Source of the DNA: Serpula lacrymans var. lacrymans S7.9
Taxonomy: Eukaryota > Basidiomycota > Agaricomycetes > Boletales > Serpulaceae
Reading direction: 5' to 3'
Assembly (NCBI RefSeq): GCF_000218685.1
Contig: NW_006763291.1
Location: 1,892,308-1,956,307, forward strand
Length of the DNA: 64,000 bases
In this document: piece after piece, positions 23,526 through 35,157 of the stretch
Position numbering within the stretch: the stretch's first letter is position 1
How the letters are laid out: each line of letters opens with the position of its first letter
Position numbers and translations under genes: made by a program
Notes under the pieces: generated by a model
Databases searched by the model: none
What the model saw: the letters and a program-made list of their open reading frames with translations, nothing else
What the model was told of the DNA's origin: nothing

Positions 23526-26500
23526 TATCCCAAAGGCTGATCAAAATGATCGAGGAGGCTGTGGTCGTGCATCGCTAACTGGATTCTTACCATGTGTTTG
23601 TCTCTGTTTCTCTTCATTTCAATTCAGCTTGATGTAAAATGTCAACTTACTATAGGTTGCTGGAAGGAAAGGTGACTCTCCTTTGCGTCTTGCTCTTCAT
23701 CGTGTTCAAGTATTTCATGAGGCTTTGTCCTGCATCACCAACAAGCTGGAGCTTGCTTCAGTTCATGGGGTGATGTTTTGATTTGGCAAGGCTATTATGA
23801 AGGGTCATACTATCTCTATAACCACCATGGCTGACTATGAAGAGTAAGCTTGTTTGGCAGCCATATTAGGTGCCAAAAGTGACTTTCCCTGGCTCGATAT
23901 GCCTTGTTCTAAGGCACAAGCAAGCAATGCTTGGGAAGAAGTGGCCAGCAAGAACAGCAGCTACAACAGAGTTGCTCATAGCTGAGGCAATGCAGCAAAA
24001 ATTTAAGGCAGAGCGCAAACACATTTTACAACAGCAATTTCTTTGTCCTGTAAATGTTAGTATATACTATCAGATTCAAGTTAATGTGTACCTCTAAGTG
24101 TGCCATATTGTATCCCAGAATGCCTTTGCTCACAATCTTGCCTGGTGGTTTGATATATATATAGATCTTTTGCTCTAGATCCACTCCATCAGATTGAGCA
24201 AGGAGAATGGGGGAAACATCTTTGGATATGGCTTTCTGGTGCTCTGCCAAAGTCATTGCTAGCACAGATCAATCATTGGTTTGTGATTCTCGCCTTCACT
24301 TCCCCAACTTGCTGATTTTTCTGTAGCTTTCAGAATTGCCCCCCATTTCCAAGAATACATCATTTCAGCAACGGTGTAACTGATCTTCATTTTATATCTG
24401 GATCGGAGCATGGTATTATCTTATGTGTAAGTCATGTACATTGTTCTATTTGGTGATTGAATCTGGAATTTCAGGAGTTTTAGTATATATCACCTTTCTT
24501 AGCGGAACTCCTGTGGCCAGAACATGAAGCTACCATCCTATGACTCCTACGCAAACTCAGTATCATCTACCTTTATGTCAAGTATATTATGGTCCACACC
24601 CAGGTTACGCTGGATGTATTAAGTAACCACATTTGTTACTATGGGGAGTTGGCTGAAGCCCTCAGCTCGGATAAAAATCTGTGTCTCAAGTTTTTGTATC
24701 CCAAACATCACTTGTTGGATCATGTCATAGATCCAAGCTGCGAGGTCCTCCGTGGAGTCACTGATGTCATCACTGGCACACGACCCTTGAGGCTAACTTG
24801 ACCACTCAATTTTGTTCTTTACTAGATTCGTCCTTGGACTCAGATCATTTTGAAGGCTGTTCAGGTCACAGGTCACAGTGTTGTCTAACTTGAACATATC
24901 AGCCTTTTTTCAAACTCAGGTAGACAAGTAGGACTCAAGCTTGACATTCGTTCAAGTTCAGGTAGGTCACGCTCTTTGCTAGTAATTCTCATAGTGATGT
25001 CGAGTGGTGAGGACTTCCATCATATTGCAAACTTCAGCTAACTTTTGTCTTTCAGGTGTTGATGATAACCACAACTTAGTACCATGAAAGGTTAAGAACC
25101 GCCAGTTGCAAAGTGTGCATTATTGCTACTAGAGCCTACAATCGGTTTTACTGACAAAAAATGCATTGGCTATAGGCTCTCCAAGCTCAGCTGAAATCAA
25201 AAGGGGCGATGAGAGGCAGCAATTTGTCAGAGACAGAGGATGGAGATGAAAGGATTGCAAAAAAGGCAAGGTTTACTTCAGATGATGAAGAAGATGTATA
25301 GCAATCAAATGCACTTGTCTTATTATCTTGGTGGACTGAAGAACGACGCACTGCAAGCAGGCAAGAAATTTGCCGTATGCGTAAACCTCTGAGTGGATCC
25401 AAGTGTCCTCCGCCTCATTCCTGTGAACATCAATCCTGACAGTGAGGAGGAGCATAATGAAGAGGGAGAACGTTCTCCTATCCAAGAAAATCTTGCTTCC
25501 TTAGAACAGGCCGATTTGACGTTTTTTGCCGAAGTCGTTGCGCCCGTATGTAGGTCAAAAATGGTTCTGCAAATGTGTGAGTCTAAGCTAAACATCCTGT
25601 TTATTATTCTGATCTATTAGTTCTCAGTTTGGGGAGGGGATTCAAACCATCAGGTCGAACCAGGTTCACGTCCTTGCAGACTTAGTGCCCACCTATATTT
25701 TCAAAAAATTAACTCATCAATTCGGGGATAAGGCTTGCAGGCCATATATTCCTGCAGTTGAGGCTCTCCTGAAGGATAAAAGGTTTCTGTATGATTGTGA
25801 GCCACTGACAACAACGGATAGACTGGCTGGACATATGCAACACCTGTGTGTTTTGAAGGTACAACAGTTATCTTAAAGCAACATTTCTGTGTAGCCATTC
25901 AGCTAAATCATCCAGGCTTTACACTGCATTCTCTTAGGACCCTCCGCGGTGAAGAGCGAGAATGGTGAGAAGAGCTCTAAATCACGCAAAGTAAACTCCC
26001 GCCTTTGGAATATCACCAAAGTCACAATTCCTATGCTGGCATTTGCGGCAACTGTTGTGTGTTATTTTTATCTGCGATAGTTTACCAGATGATTTGTAAC
26101 TTTTGTCAGGTATATTTCATTCTAACAGGTGAACTTGAGTTTGCAGAAGAGGGGCTGAATCACAATTTTTGTGCCTTTTACAAGAATCACATAGAGATAA
26201 TGCAGAAAATTGCTAAGGGGCATCACAACCTTATGGACTACTACAATCGCTCAATTTTCCCTCATGCTCATATACACGTTGGAGACAAGTATAAAGGTTA
26301 TGACAAGGAGGAGAGGGAATATCTGGAAGCCTTAAAACTTGAAGAGATGGAGAGCAATGATGAGGAAAGCCAGGTACAAGACAAAGACAGACCAAACTTG
26401 AACCACTTCAGGCGACCACTTTGGGTACACTTATCTTTTGTCCATCGTCTTCGCTACAGCTACACCTACCACACGCTGCCTGGGACTCACTTGTTCCAAA

Positions 26501-27542
26501 TTGGAACTACTCCTCTCCCTCCCTCGTTTGATCAGGTGGTCCAACACAACCAGTCCATTGGTAAGGCCATGGAACTGTCGGATTTGGACTAGGTGGTGGA
26601 CCGGTGGCTCCAGTTTCTTTTTCTTCAGCAGAACATTCATTTACAGTGCGATTATTTTTGATTTTTGAATCATTTTTATGGACACATATTTTTTTAGAAT
26701 GCCTGACTGACAATAAAGGAACTGTGTTGATACTGATAGTGTTTTGCCTTGCCCTTTTTTTACTGCATCTTCCCATGACATCATGATTTTCCTGCTCTCT
26801 TTTTGCTATTGGACTTTACTTTATGGCTGTACAAACCTGTGACATTACTCACAGCATTCATTGTTCTATCCCTTTCTTTTCCTTGTTTGACAATCTTATC
26901 CTGTACTACCTACGCAGGATTTGTCAGCGTACATTCCTTCCTTCATGTTCTTTCTCATTCTTTTTGCACAGCTATACTGTGCATAGCCTACTTTTCTTTT
27001 ACTATACAAACCCCTGTATTTTACCTTGTAAAAAAAACAAGAACTCAATTCCAGACTTCTTCTCTAATTTCAAGTTCACTACTCTGCTGCTTGTGATCCA
27101 GTGTGGTCACAACACTTCCCACTGCTACCACTGTCAATTGCTGTCATCGTCACTTCCCACTTTTGAAGTCATTGTCATCCCTTTCAATTAGATTCCTTCT
27201 GAGCACTACAGTTTGTGCGTCAGGAGCCTGCTATCACTGGGAACCTCGTCATATTGTTGTTCTCAAACCTACCTTGTGCTACGATTAGCAAGGTAGTGCT
27301 CATCTATACTCGTCACTAAGCCCCTATCTTCTATAAATTCAACTATCCCTCCTCCTCAAAACCCACACTCATACATCTCTGGGTTTTACTTTGAAGGATC
27401 TTCATACATACCACCCCACGAACAACCAGAGCACCCACTGTTCTAGGAGGCAAAGCCCATAAACAAGTTCTGTGGAATCTGGGAGGATTGTGTGTTAGTT
27501 TGTTTTTGTGTGTGGTTTTCTAACAACAGTTCTCATCTTCAA
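23526..27542. other. Transposon island; unclassified debris
   Basis: There are several short open frames but no convincing family. At 26005-26592 a plus-strand frame contains an acidic segment (EEREYLEALKLEEMESNDEE) after a Tyr/His-rich stretch. Near 25393-25876 related-looking acidic frames occur in different phases, as in a decayed intron-containing or frameshifted TE gene. Sequence unrelated to the gypsy pol continues until about 27542. Confidence 0.35.
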
Positions 27543-29945
27543 CAGCGGATATGGAAGACTGTGTCATCATTTACATTGACGATTTATTAATATTTACAGA
27601 GTCGGACGATGAGGCTGAGCATGACAGGATCATGCAAGAAGTCCTTCGACGCTTACAGGAACGGGACCTATTTGTTAAACCCGAAAAGTGTAATTTTAAA
27701 GTGAAGGAAGTAGACTTCCTCGGTATGATAATTGGCCAGAACAGGATCAAGATGGACCCTGAAAAAGTCCAAGCTATATTGGATTGGCCTGAACCTACTC
27801 ACATCAAAGGAGTTAGGGCCTTCCTCGGCTTAGGCAATTTCTACCGAAGATTTGTTGAAAACTTTGCGAAGATAACAAGACCATTGAACAATCTCACTAA
27901 AAAGGATGTTGTTTGGCACTGGGGCGCCAAAGAACAAGAAGCTTTTGATAAGCTTAAACAGGCATTTACGACAGCTAGAAACTGACTCTTCTGACTTTGC
28001 TACTGGAGCTGTCTTGTCAATCAAATGCCCTAACAATCTTTGGAGGCCTTGTGCCTATATATTGCATAGTTTGTCGCCTACAGAGTGTAACTATCAAATT
28101 TACGATAAAGAGATGCTGGCCATCATTAGAGCTCTAGAGCACTGGTGGCACTACTTGGAAGGTGCTAGGCACCAATTTGAAATTTGGACCGATCATAAGA
28201 ATCTGGAGTATTTTATGACAGCCCGAGACCTGAACCGGAGACAGGCCCGTTATGCAGTGTACTTGTCTAGGTTCAATTACAAATTAATTCATAAGCCTGG
28301 AACTTCTATGGGGAAAAGCGGATGCTTTGTCCAGAAGAGAGGATCATGCCAACGGCATTGAAGATGACAACAAAGGTGTAACCCTGATTGACCAATCAAG
28401 GGTTGCCAATGTTAGAATCGGGCAGGATTCTGATCTTCTGGAAGTCTTCAAGAAAGACATCTCCTCAGAAGAGAAGGTGCGCCTTGATGGCAATGAGAAC
28501 TATTTATGGGAAGATGGGCTCTTCCATTTTAAAGACAAGATCTATGTGCCTGAGTCCGCAAGGATCAAGACAATAGATAGACATCACAACACTCCAGTGG
28601 CTGGGCACCCTGGATGGCAACGAACAATGGAGTTGATCTCCAGAAACTACATGTGGGCCTGGCATGGTCAAAGACGTAAAGGAATACATAAAATCCTGCT
28701 TAAGATGTGCCATGGCTAAAATTCACATCAACGCGCCGGGAAACTATGCCAAATCCGATACAGCTACCAGCTGGTCCCTGGCAAGATATATTGGTTGACT
28801 TCACGACGGATCTACCTGAGTCAAATGGGTACAATTCAGTAATGGTGGTAGTAGATCGCTTCTCCAAAGAAGTAGTATTTATTCCCACCAATAAAATTAT
28901 TACCGCCGCTGGCACAGCAGATTTATTTAAAGATTTTGTATGGTCTATCCATGGACTGCCGGAAATGGTTATCTCCAATAGGGGACCACAATTCGCTAGC
29001 GAGTTTACGAAAGAGTTATGTCAGATGCTGGGCATCAAACCCAAATTATCAACGGTGTTCCATCCGCAAACTGATGGACAAACAGAAAGATTCAACCAGG
29101 AGTTGAAACAGTATCTCCGGATATTTATTAATGACAGACAGACAGATTGGGCCAAGTGGCTAAAGATAGCCCAGTTCTCATATAATATTAAACAGTTGTC
29201 GGCTACAGGAAAGGCACCATTTGAGGTAACGAGATCATACCTCCCGAGAGTAGGTGTAGAACCTGGCAAAAGCAAGAACGAGGCTGCTGGGAACATGGTC
29301 AAAGACATGAAGTCTGTCTTAGACGAAACGTGCAAGGCGCTATTTAAAACTGCAGAGCAGATGAAAGACAGGGCAGAGCGTAGACGCTCTAAGGTTCCTG
29401 ACTACAAGGTCGGCAACCTGGTCTGGTTAGACACCGACCACTTAAAATTAAAAGATCGGCAGTCTAGAAAACTGACCGAAAAATGGATTGGGCCTTACCG
29501 GATTAAGGAAGTCAAACCAAACACAGTGGAGCTGGAACTCCCAAAATGAATGAGGGTAGTACCCACGGTCAATATTAGCTGTGTGAAACCCTATAAAGGG
29601 CCACTGCCGGGACAGCGCGTAGACCGGCCCAGACCGGTTGTAGTCACCCAGGAAGGTGAAGAAGAGTTCAAATTTGAATGAGTGGTGGATGCACACTTGA
29701 AGCATGGAAAATTAGAATTCCTAGTCCTATGGAAGGGCTATGGAGACGAGGACAGAACGTGGGAACCAGAAGCCCATCTGGAAAATTCCCGCAATACTGT
29801 TCGTGAATTTAATTCTAAGAATCCCTCGGCTCCTAGGAAGCTTAGAGGCATGGATTCTAAACTTTTTAATTCCCTTTTTCAACCTATGCCCAAAAATCTA
29901 ACTACTACCTCCGGTACTTGGTTGAGTCTGGAAGTCGAGCCTTAG
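27543..29945 (+). pseudogene. Ty3/gypsy chromovirus pol, 5'-truncated and frameshifted
   Basis: The order is end of the reverse transcriptase (YIDDLLIF at 27575), RNase H (DSSDFATGAVL, YDKEML, WTDHKNLEYF), integrase (VDFTTDLPE, HPQTDGQTERFNQELKQYLR) and a C-terminal chromodomain (VLWKGYGDEDRTWEPEAHL at about 29730). It is broken in several ways. The 5' half including gag, protease and most of RT is missing. There is a deletion plus frame change near 27970, single-base shifts near 28315 and 28655, another frame change near 28745, and stops at 29547 and 29679. The second acidic residue of the integrase DDE triad is Asn (VISNRGPQF instead of SDRG), so the protein would be inactive even if expressed. 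Confidence 0.93.
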
Positions 29946-29960
29946 AGGGGGGGGGGGTAG
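29944..29960 (+). other. Polypurine tract
   Basis: A run AGAGGGGGGGGGGG followed by TAG lies immediately before the LTR start TGTTAC. This is the expected position of the plus-strand primer of an LTR retrotransposon. Confidence 0.8.
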
Positions 29961-30375
29961 TGTTACAATAACACATTTCCGGACCTTAAATTTTCAATCT
30001 CCTCTTTAACCTTTTACTGTAGTTTTCTCACATTGTGCCATGCGGCACTTTCCTTTTTGTTCAAACTCCTCTTTCTCGCACTGCGCTGCCCTCCTTCTTA
30101 TTTTAGCTACAAGTCTCTCATGCAGTGGAGCTGGTCACACGGGCTGCGCCCTCTGACATCATCAGCCACTGCTTTATCAACTGTATAGTACAACATGTAC
30201 AAACAACCTGTAGTAGTATATATACCTCAATAGATCCAGGAGACCCCTCAGCGAGTCCTCCTGTTGTATCCTCACAACTAACTTGTTGAAGCTTAAAGGG
30301 TAACCACTCCCTCATCATTTATCTCTATAGTTGGTTCTAGTTGTGCGCCAGAGTAACAAACTCTTGGTTGTTACA
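29961..30375 (+). repeat. 3' LTR of the gypsy element
   Basis: 415 bp, TGTTACAATAACAC to GGTTGTTACA. It lies directly after the polypurine tract of the pol relic and is homologous over its length to the solo LTRs at 22463 and 23105. It is followed by AAGAT; the matching 5' duplication is lost with the truncated 5' end. Confidence 0.92.
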
Positions 30376-30435
30376 AAGATAGTCATTCCTCAATAACTTC
30401 AGATCAAACTCACTGGATGGACAGCTTGGACATTG

Positions 30436-31620
30436 TCAAACAATTTGTTTTGGCCACAGACACCACATGGCTTGCGAGATTGGACGAAGGAGGGCTCGGT
30501 GGATTGCAATTGTTGTATGATATGCAACTTGTTGTCTGCAGATGCAATATGAGGAAAAGACGGAGTTGTGACAGAGGGGGGACATAGCTGATGGCTTGCG
30601 CAACTTTGTCGCTGGTTTTCCATCTGCTGAAGGGTGAAGGGACGATTGATTCTGTTGAGCGCAAATGTCTGCAATAAAGTCACATTGGTGTTGACAATTG
30701 CAATCACGACAATCACTCTTCAATTCACGGAACACATATCTGTGAAAGTGCATACAAGACAAACCACATTGATGTGCAAGCAGATGGCGGATGAGAACAA
30801 TCTTGACGGGATTCTTCGCAACATGTATTGCATGGGCACGAGCTATGACGCTTAAATTTGGCACAGTAAGATGTTGAAAATGTTCAAGGAGTTGGTGAAT
30901 AGTTTCAAATTGAGCAACTACAATAGGTCCCATAGGCCACAGTTGTTGGGGAGAATAGCCCTCATTGTCATGAACATCACAAAAAGTAAAAACTACGCCG
31001 AAGTCGATAAGTGCTAATGAAGTTGCCAGCAACTTTACCATTCCCACATTCATAATCTTGTTCAACAACCGGCAACACTATCATTGTGCAAACATGCAAG
31101 ACAACCAAAGGAAACATACAATGAGCAAAAAGGACAGAGATCAGGAAGGATGAGAAGGACATTAAAAAGAGCACTCATCGCAGTGAAGAAAGGGAGGAGG
31201 GACATTTTGGGTGCTTGAAGTGCTTGAAAGTCCAGCAGATGACGAGGACGGTATTGAGGGGTAAAAGGAGGTTGAAGGAGATGCAGATGCAGATGCAGAT
31301 GGGGTGTATTGGTAAGACTGATGTGAGCGTGCAAAAGCACGCTGGGGAAGGGAGGAATACGAATGGTCAGGCGGGGGACATGAAGAGCACAGGATGAACT
31401 GTGAAGAAGAGTCATCGTGAAGAACACAGGACTCAGAAGAGTTGGCTTGAGCTGTCGGTAGGAAGGAAAGTGATAAAGATTGAAGAAACGAAAGCTTGAA
31501 AAGCAGGAAAATGGCCGGGAAGAGAGGTGACCGGTAAAAACCGGTTGTTCAGACTCGGGATGATGTTCCGGTGCCATTTCCTGTGACAATTGTGAAAATA
31601 GACCTGGTAACCTATGGTAC
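30436..31620 (-). pseudogene. Cys/His-rich transposon-like relic (possibly Helitron-associated)
   Basis: On the minus strand, two overlapping frames (31691-31062 and 31068-30436) carry many Cys/His pairs: CNCQHQCDFIADIC, HQCGLSCMHFHR and, in another frame, KPCGVCGQNKLF. An upstream His/Pro-rich stretch is present. The pairing of CxxC motifs with a PPSFVQ..CGVCGQ segment recalls the N-terminal region of proteins that precede the Helitron replication domain in mushrooms. I see no Rep or helicase motif, so the class is a guess. Confidence 0.3.
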
Positions 31621-31624
31621 CAGG

Positions 31625-31820
31625 GATATATGAGACAGTAGTACAATGATTTTACTAAAAATTCCAGACTCAAAGCTGTGAGGACAGGCAAATGACATTA
31701 GGGATTATATTTTAAAATTTTGCTTCATATTTTCCTTAGATATAATTGGTACATTTTTACAAAAAAATCACTGTAAGATCACACTGCAAGTCTAGCTATT
31801 TTAAGTCGATCCCCACAGTG
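31625..31820 (+). repeat. Truncated CACTG-ended repeat arm
   Basis: It matches 7935-8127 closely and ends at the same CCCCACAGTG terminus, after which unrelated sequence (TTATCAGG) begins. Its left side is truncated against the Cys-rich relic. It marks the right edge of the transposon island. Confidence 0.8.
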
Positions 31821-33225
31821 TTATCAGGCCAAATTCGGGCGAATTAGGAAAAATGGATTATTGCGACATTGATACATTATAATGTGATGACAACCTGGAG
31901 TATGACTTAATAGTCTGGTAAGTAACTTCAGCAGTGTGATCTCAGTTTGATTGACGCACCTGCAGGCAGATCAATCAGTCTTTGGACTACTTGCAGGCTG
32001 GCGACGTCATGAGAAGGCACTCCTTACCCTGGAACAGGCATTTCGTTGACATCGCCAGCTTGTTGATAACGCGTCAAGTGTCTTGTCCAACTGACAGCCA
32101 CTTGACGGGAAGGTCCGGGTTTGTCCTGATCTGCTAAGGCAAACCCGACATCTGCCTCTTTTGCTGATGTCAGTGATGCTTTCCTTAGCTTGACACGATC
32201 GCAGTGTAGTCAGGGGTTGGTGGACACAGATGTGAAGATTGCCCTCAGAGTACTTTTCGACAATACCAGAGAGTGTGCCCGCGCAAAAGACTGTTTTGAG
32301 ATACCGCAACTGTCACAGTCGTTTTGGTTCGAGCGTCTTATCAGGAATAGCTACTCTCTTTTCTCTTTTCACCGCTCACGCATCACGCGTGCTACCAAAC
32401 CATCCGTTGCTACAGTGAGTACTCATCATTCGTGCCGCATTTGGCTGTTCGAGGTGTCTTCGTAGGTGCGTCAATAGCCTAAACAATACATCTTTCATAT
32501 TTAACTCTGTCTTTTCAGCTGCAACCCGTAGATGACCACTTGTGATAGACTCATCTCAAGTGCTGCCTTCAACGTTCAAGAGATCAACCTTTCGCTGCCT
32601 TTGTTGGTCCTCAGCAACTATGTTTTCCACTTAGTTATTGATCCAAGTCAATGAAATTCTTGCTTATTTAACGCACACCGGGCCTCAACAGCACATCCAT
32701 ACATGCTATTGAGCTCTGGTCCCATCGTTCTGCGATTGCGTCTCACCTGTTACAACCCGTTTTCATAACTTGGTCTAAAAGGGTGACATTTGACTCACCA
32801 TCAGTACAACTTCCTGTAGCGAAACGCGCATTGTTCCGTGATAGATCTGATTGAGAAACAGGCAAGACAAAGGTCAAACATCAGTCAGTGGCACGAGTAA
32901 GGTGGATACAGGACGTTCAAATGCCGCGGCACACAACGATAAAACACGGTTCAGCTACAGGTGATCCTTTCGTATACGCGTAACGAATATCCAAGCTGTG
33001 AATTCTCAATATTCCTCGCTGTAGGCCTCATTGTCTGGCATCAGCTGTCAAGACCAGCTGGGAGCGTGATGGTAAGAACACTGCCTTGCTCTGACCATCA
33101 TGATGGTCACGAGCCTTCTATAGCATTATAACAAATGCTAAGCGCTTAAGATGTTTCCCTTAAGTACTATTTTTTGGTCATAGTACGTCTCCTTCTCTTC
33201 GTGTCCCCTTTGTTGTTTGCAGGCC
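31821..33225. other. Intergenic, no gene seen
   Basis: Composition is host-like but only short frames are present on either strand. I recognise no RNA gene or domain. The right part includes the promoter and probable 5' UTR of the 33226 gene. Confidence 0.45.
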
Positions 33226-34820
33226 ATGAGTTCCTCTCTTCCAACTGTGAATGTAGATGATCGTGATGAAAGTATAACTTACTCATCAACTGGGATATGG
33301 TGGCTTGGTGGTGTTTCTCAAGAATATGACACCACCACTCATGGTTCAACCCCCAACGGAACAGCGATGTCGATATCTTTCTCTTTTCAAGGTACGTTAG
33401 TTCTCTGAGCGCTTATGGCGTCCCTTGAACAACTTTCTATGCTAAAGGCTCTCGTGTTATGGTGTATGGCACTATCCCTCCTGCAACCTTGAACAACATC
33501 GTTCCTTCTGTCTCTTATTACACGCTGGATAACAACGCTACCGCAACCTACACTGCGCCGTCTACTCAATCCACCTTGTATCAGCAGTTGTTCTATGACT
33601 CGGGTGATCTGCCTGAAAGTACTCACAATGTAGTCATCAGCCCTCTCACCAGCCAGAACAGCACTCTATGGTTCGATTACTATGCATATGTGCCTCTGTC
33701 AGGTTCGTCCATGTGACTAGGAATAACAAAGTGCTAACCCATTCACTGTGCTGCAGTCACCACGGCTACACCAAACACGGGTCCTCCTACAACAGGGGCG
33801 ACCGCTATTTCAGCGCCTTCTGCAAGTCCGACGCCCCCCGCAAGTCCAACGCCTTCCACAAGTCCAACGCCTTCTGCAAGTTCAACGCCCCCCGCAAGTT
33901 CAACGCCTTCTGCAAGTTCAACGCCTTCTGCAAGTTCGACGCCCCCTGCAAGTCCAACGCCTTCTGCAAATTCGTCTCCCCCCTCAAGTCCAACGCCCTC
34001 TACAAGCTCAACGCCTTCTGCAAGCTCATTCTCCAATAATGGAAAGTCTACACAACTTGTACCTATTCTAGCTGGTACGCTCGGTGGGGTTGTCGGTATC
34101 GCGATTCTTGCGATTCTTGGGTTTCTCCTATATCGATGCCATAGACGTTCTTATGCCTCGCTAGCAGAAAACTCCTCATCACCACCACCTCCAGGTATGC
34201 CACCACCAGTCATCCGTTTTTTGAAAATACTAAAACCTAGCTTCTCACATTAAAGACGTGATATCACATATGAACGAACCATATCGTGATGCTCCTACTA
34301 TGCCAATTGGGCACCAGCATGCCAACTCGATTCCTTCCAACAGTACGATGTCTGCCTCTGCGCCCAATACACGGTCCTCGGACGCCAATTCTTCCCCACC
34401 AGGCAACTTCTCATCGCCACCACCGCCAGGTATGCCATAATGTAGCGGCCATCCTTTTTCATACTAATATCTAGCTCCCCAGAAAATCGCGGGTTACCAC
34501 GCGTGGTCGAACCGTATCGTAACGCTCTAACTCCATCCTCGTTCACAAGCGCGCCTGGGTATGGGCATGGGCTCGTTAGCTCACCTCCTCTCAACAATAC
34601 GATACCTGCCTCTGTGGCTGATACACGACCCTCCAACGTTGATACACCTGCACCTGTTGCAGACGAAACACTGTCCCAAATGCTTTCCGAGTCCCTTTCA
34701 TCTCCATCATTGCCTCCCAAACTTCCCACGAGGCACGTGCATGAGGATGCTGGCCTAAGACTCGACGGCGGGCCTCTTCAAAACATAGACATTCCACCAG
34801 AGTACCGAGAGTACGATTAA
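33226..34820 (+). CDS. Single-pass membrane protein with Ser/Thr/Pro-rich stalk
   Basis: Five exons (33226-33391, 33448-33702, 33757-34194, 34256-34429, 34483-34820) give 456 residues in one frame. The N-terminal ~140 residues look like a beta-rich ectodomain (ITYSSTGIWWLGG, VMVYGTIPP, STLWFDYYAYVPL). This layout is common in mushroom genomes, but the family has no known function. A low-complexity stalk built of a 6-residue repeat (SPTPSA-like) follows. One membrane helix (PILAGTLGGVVGIAILAILG) is followed by basic residues and a Pro/Ser-rich cytosolic tail. No signal peptide is evident at the chosen ATG. Exons 4 and 5 look duplicated (EPYRDAPT and EPYRNALT). The topology suggests a cell-surface or wall sensor; that is inference. 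Confidence 0.75.
33823..34030 (+). repeat. 18-bp coding minisatellite
   Basis: About eleven imperfect copies of AAGTCCAACGCCTTCTGC (18 nt) encode the repeated hexapeptide Ser-Pro/Ser-Thr-Pro-Ser/Pro-Ala/Thr. The period is a multiple of three, so copy-number changes keep the frame. Confidence 0.85.
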
Positions 34821-35157
34821 CAGGATCGTTGAAGGCAGCAAAGCAGCAAAATGGATCAACCATCAGACTAAAACGTCACAGTTAAGAATATGGCCTAGGT
34901 TCTGAAGGATGAACAGTATAAGATGCATGATAGTTGTATAACGCTATTTTTCCCCTATTGTAGTATAAGTGTAGATTGTAAATTTGAGATTCAGACGCCC
35001 ACCGACAAGCGCCACGGGATATCAAAAATCATATTATATAATCATGAGGTTAGGGTTTGCGTCCATTCCGAAAGATCGTAGATAACTTTCCGAGTCAGTG
35101 ATCAAGAATATACACTTTTCTGTCTATAACGAACTCCATCATCTTTATTATCCAAAA
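34821..35157. other. Intergenic, promoter of eIF2-alpha
   Basis: 337 bp separate the membrane protein stop from the eIF2-alpha ATG. No further gene is seen. Confidence 0.5.

Noticed and set aside
23105..30375. Full-length gypsy element between LTRs 23105 and 29961
   Set aside because: The orientation fits, but the 23105 LTR has a duplication on both sides (GGTAA) and the interior lacks gag, protease and most of RT.
30436..31068. Expressed secreted Cys-rich protein
   Set aside because: No signal peptide at a plausible start and the frame overlaps another relic frame between transposon repeats.
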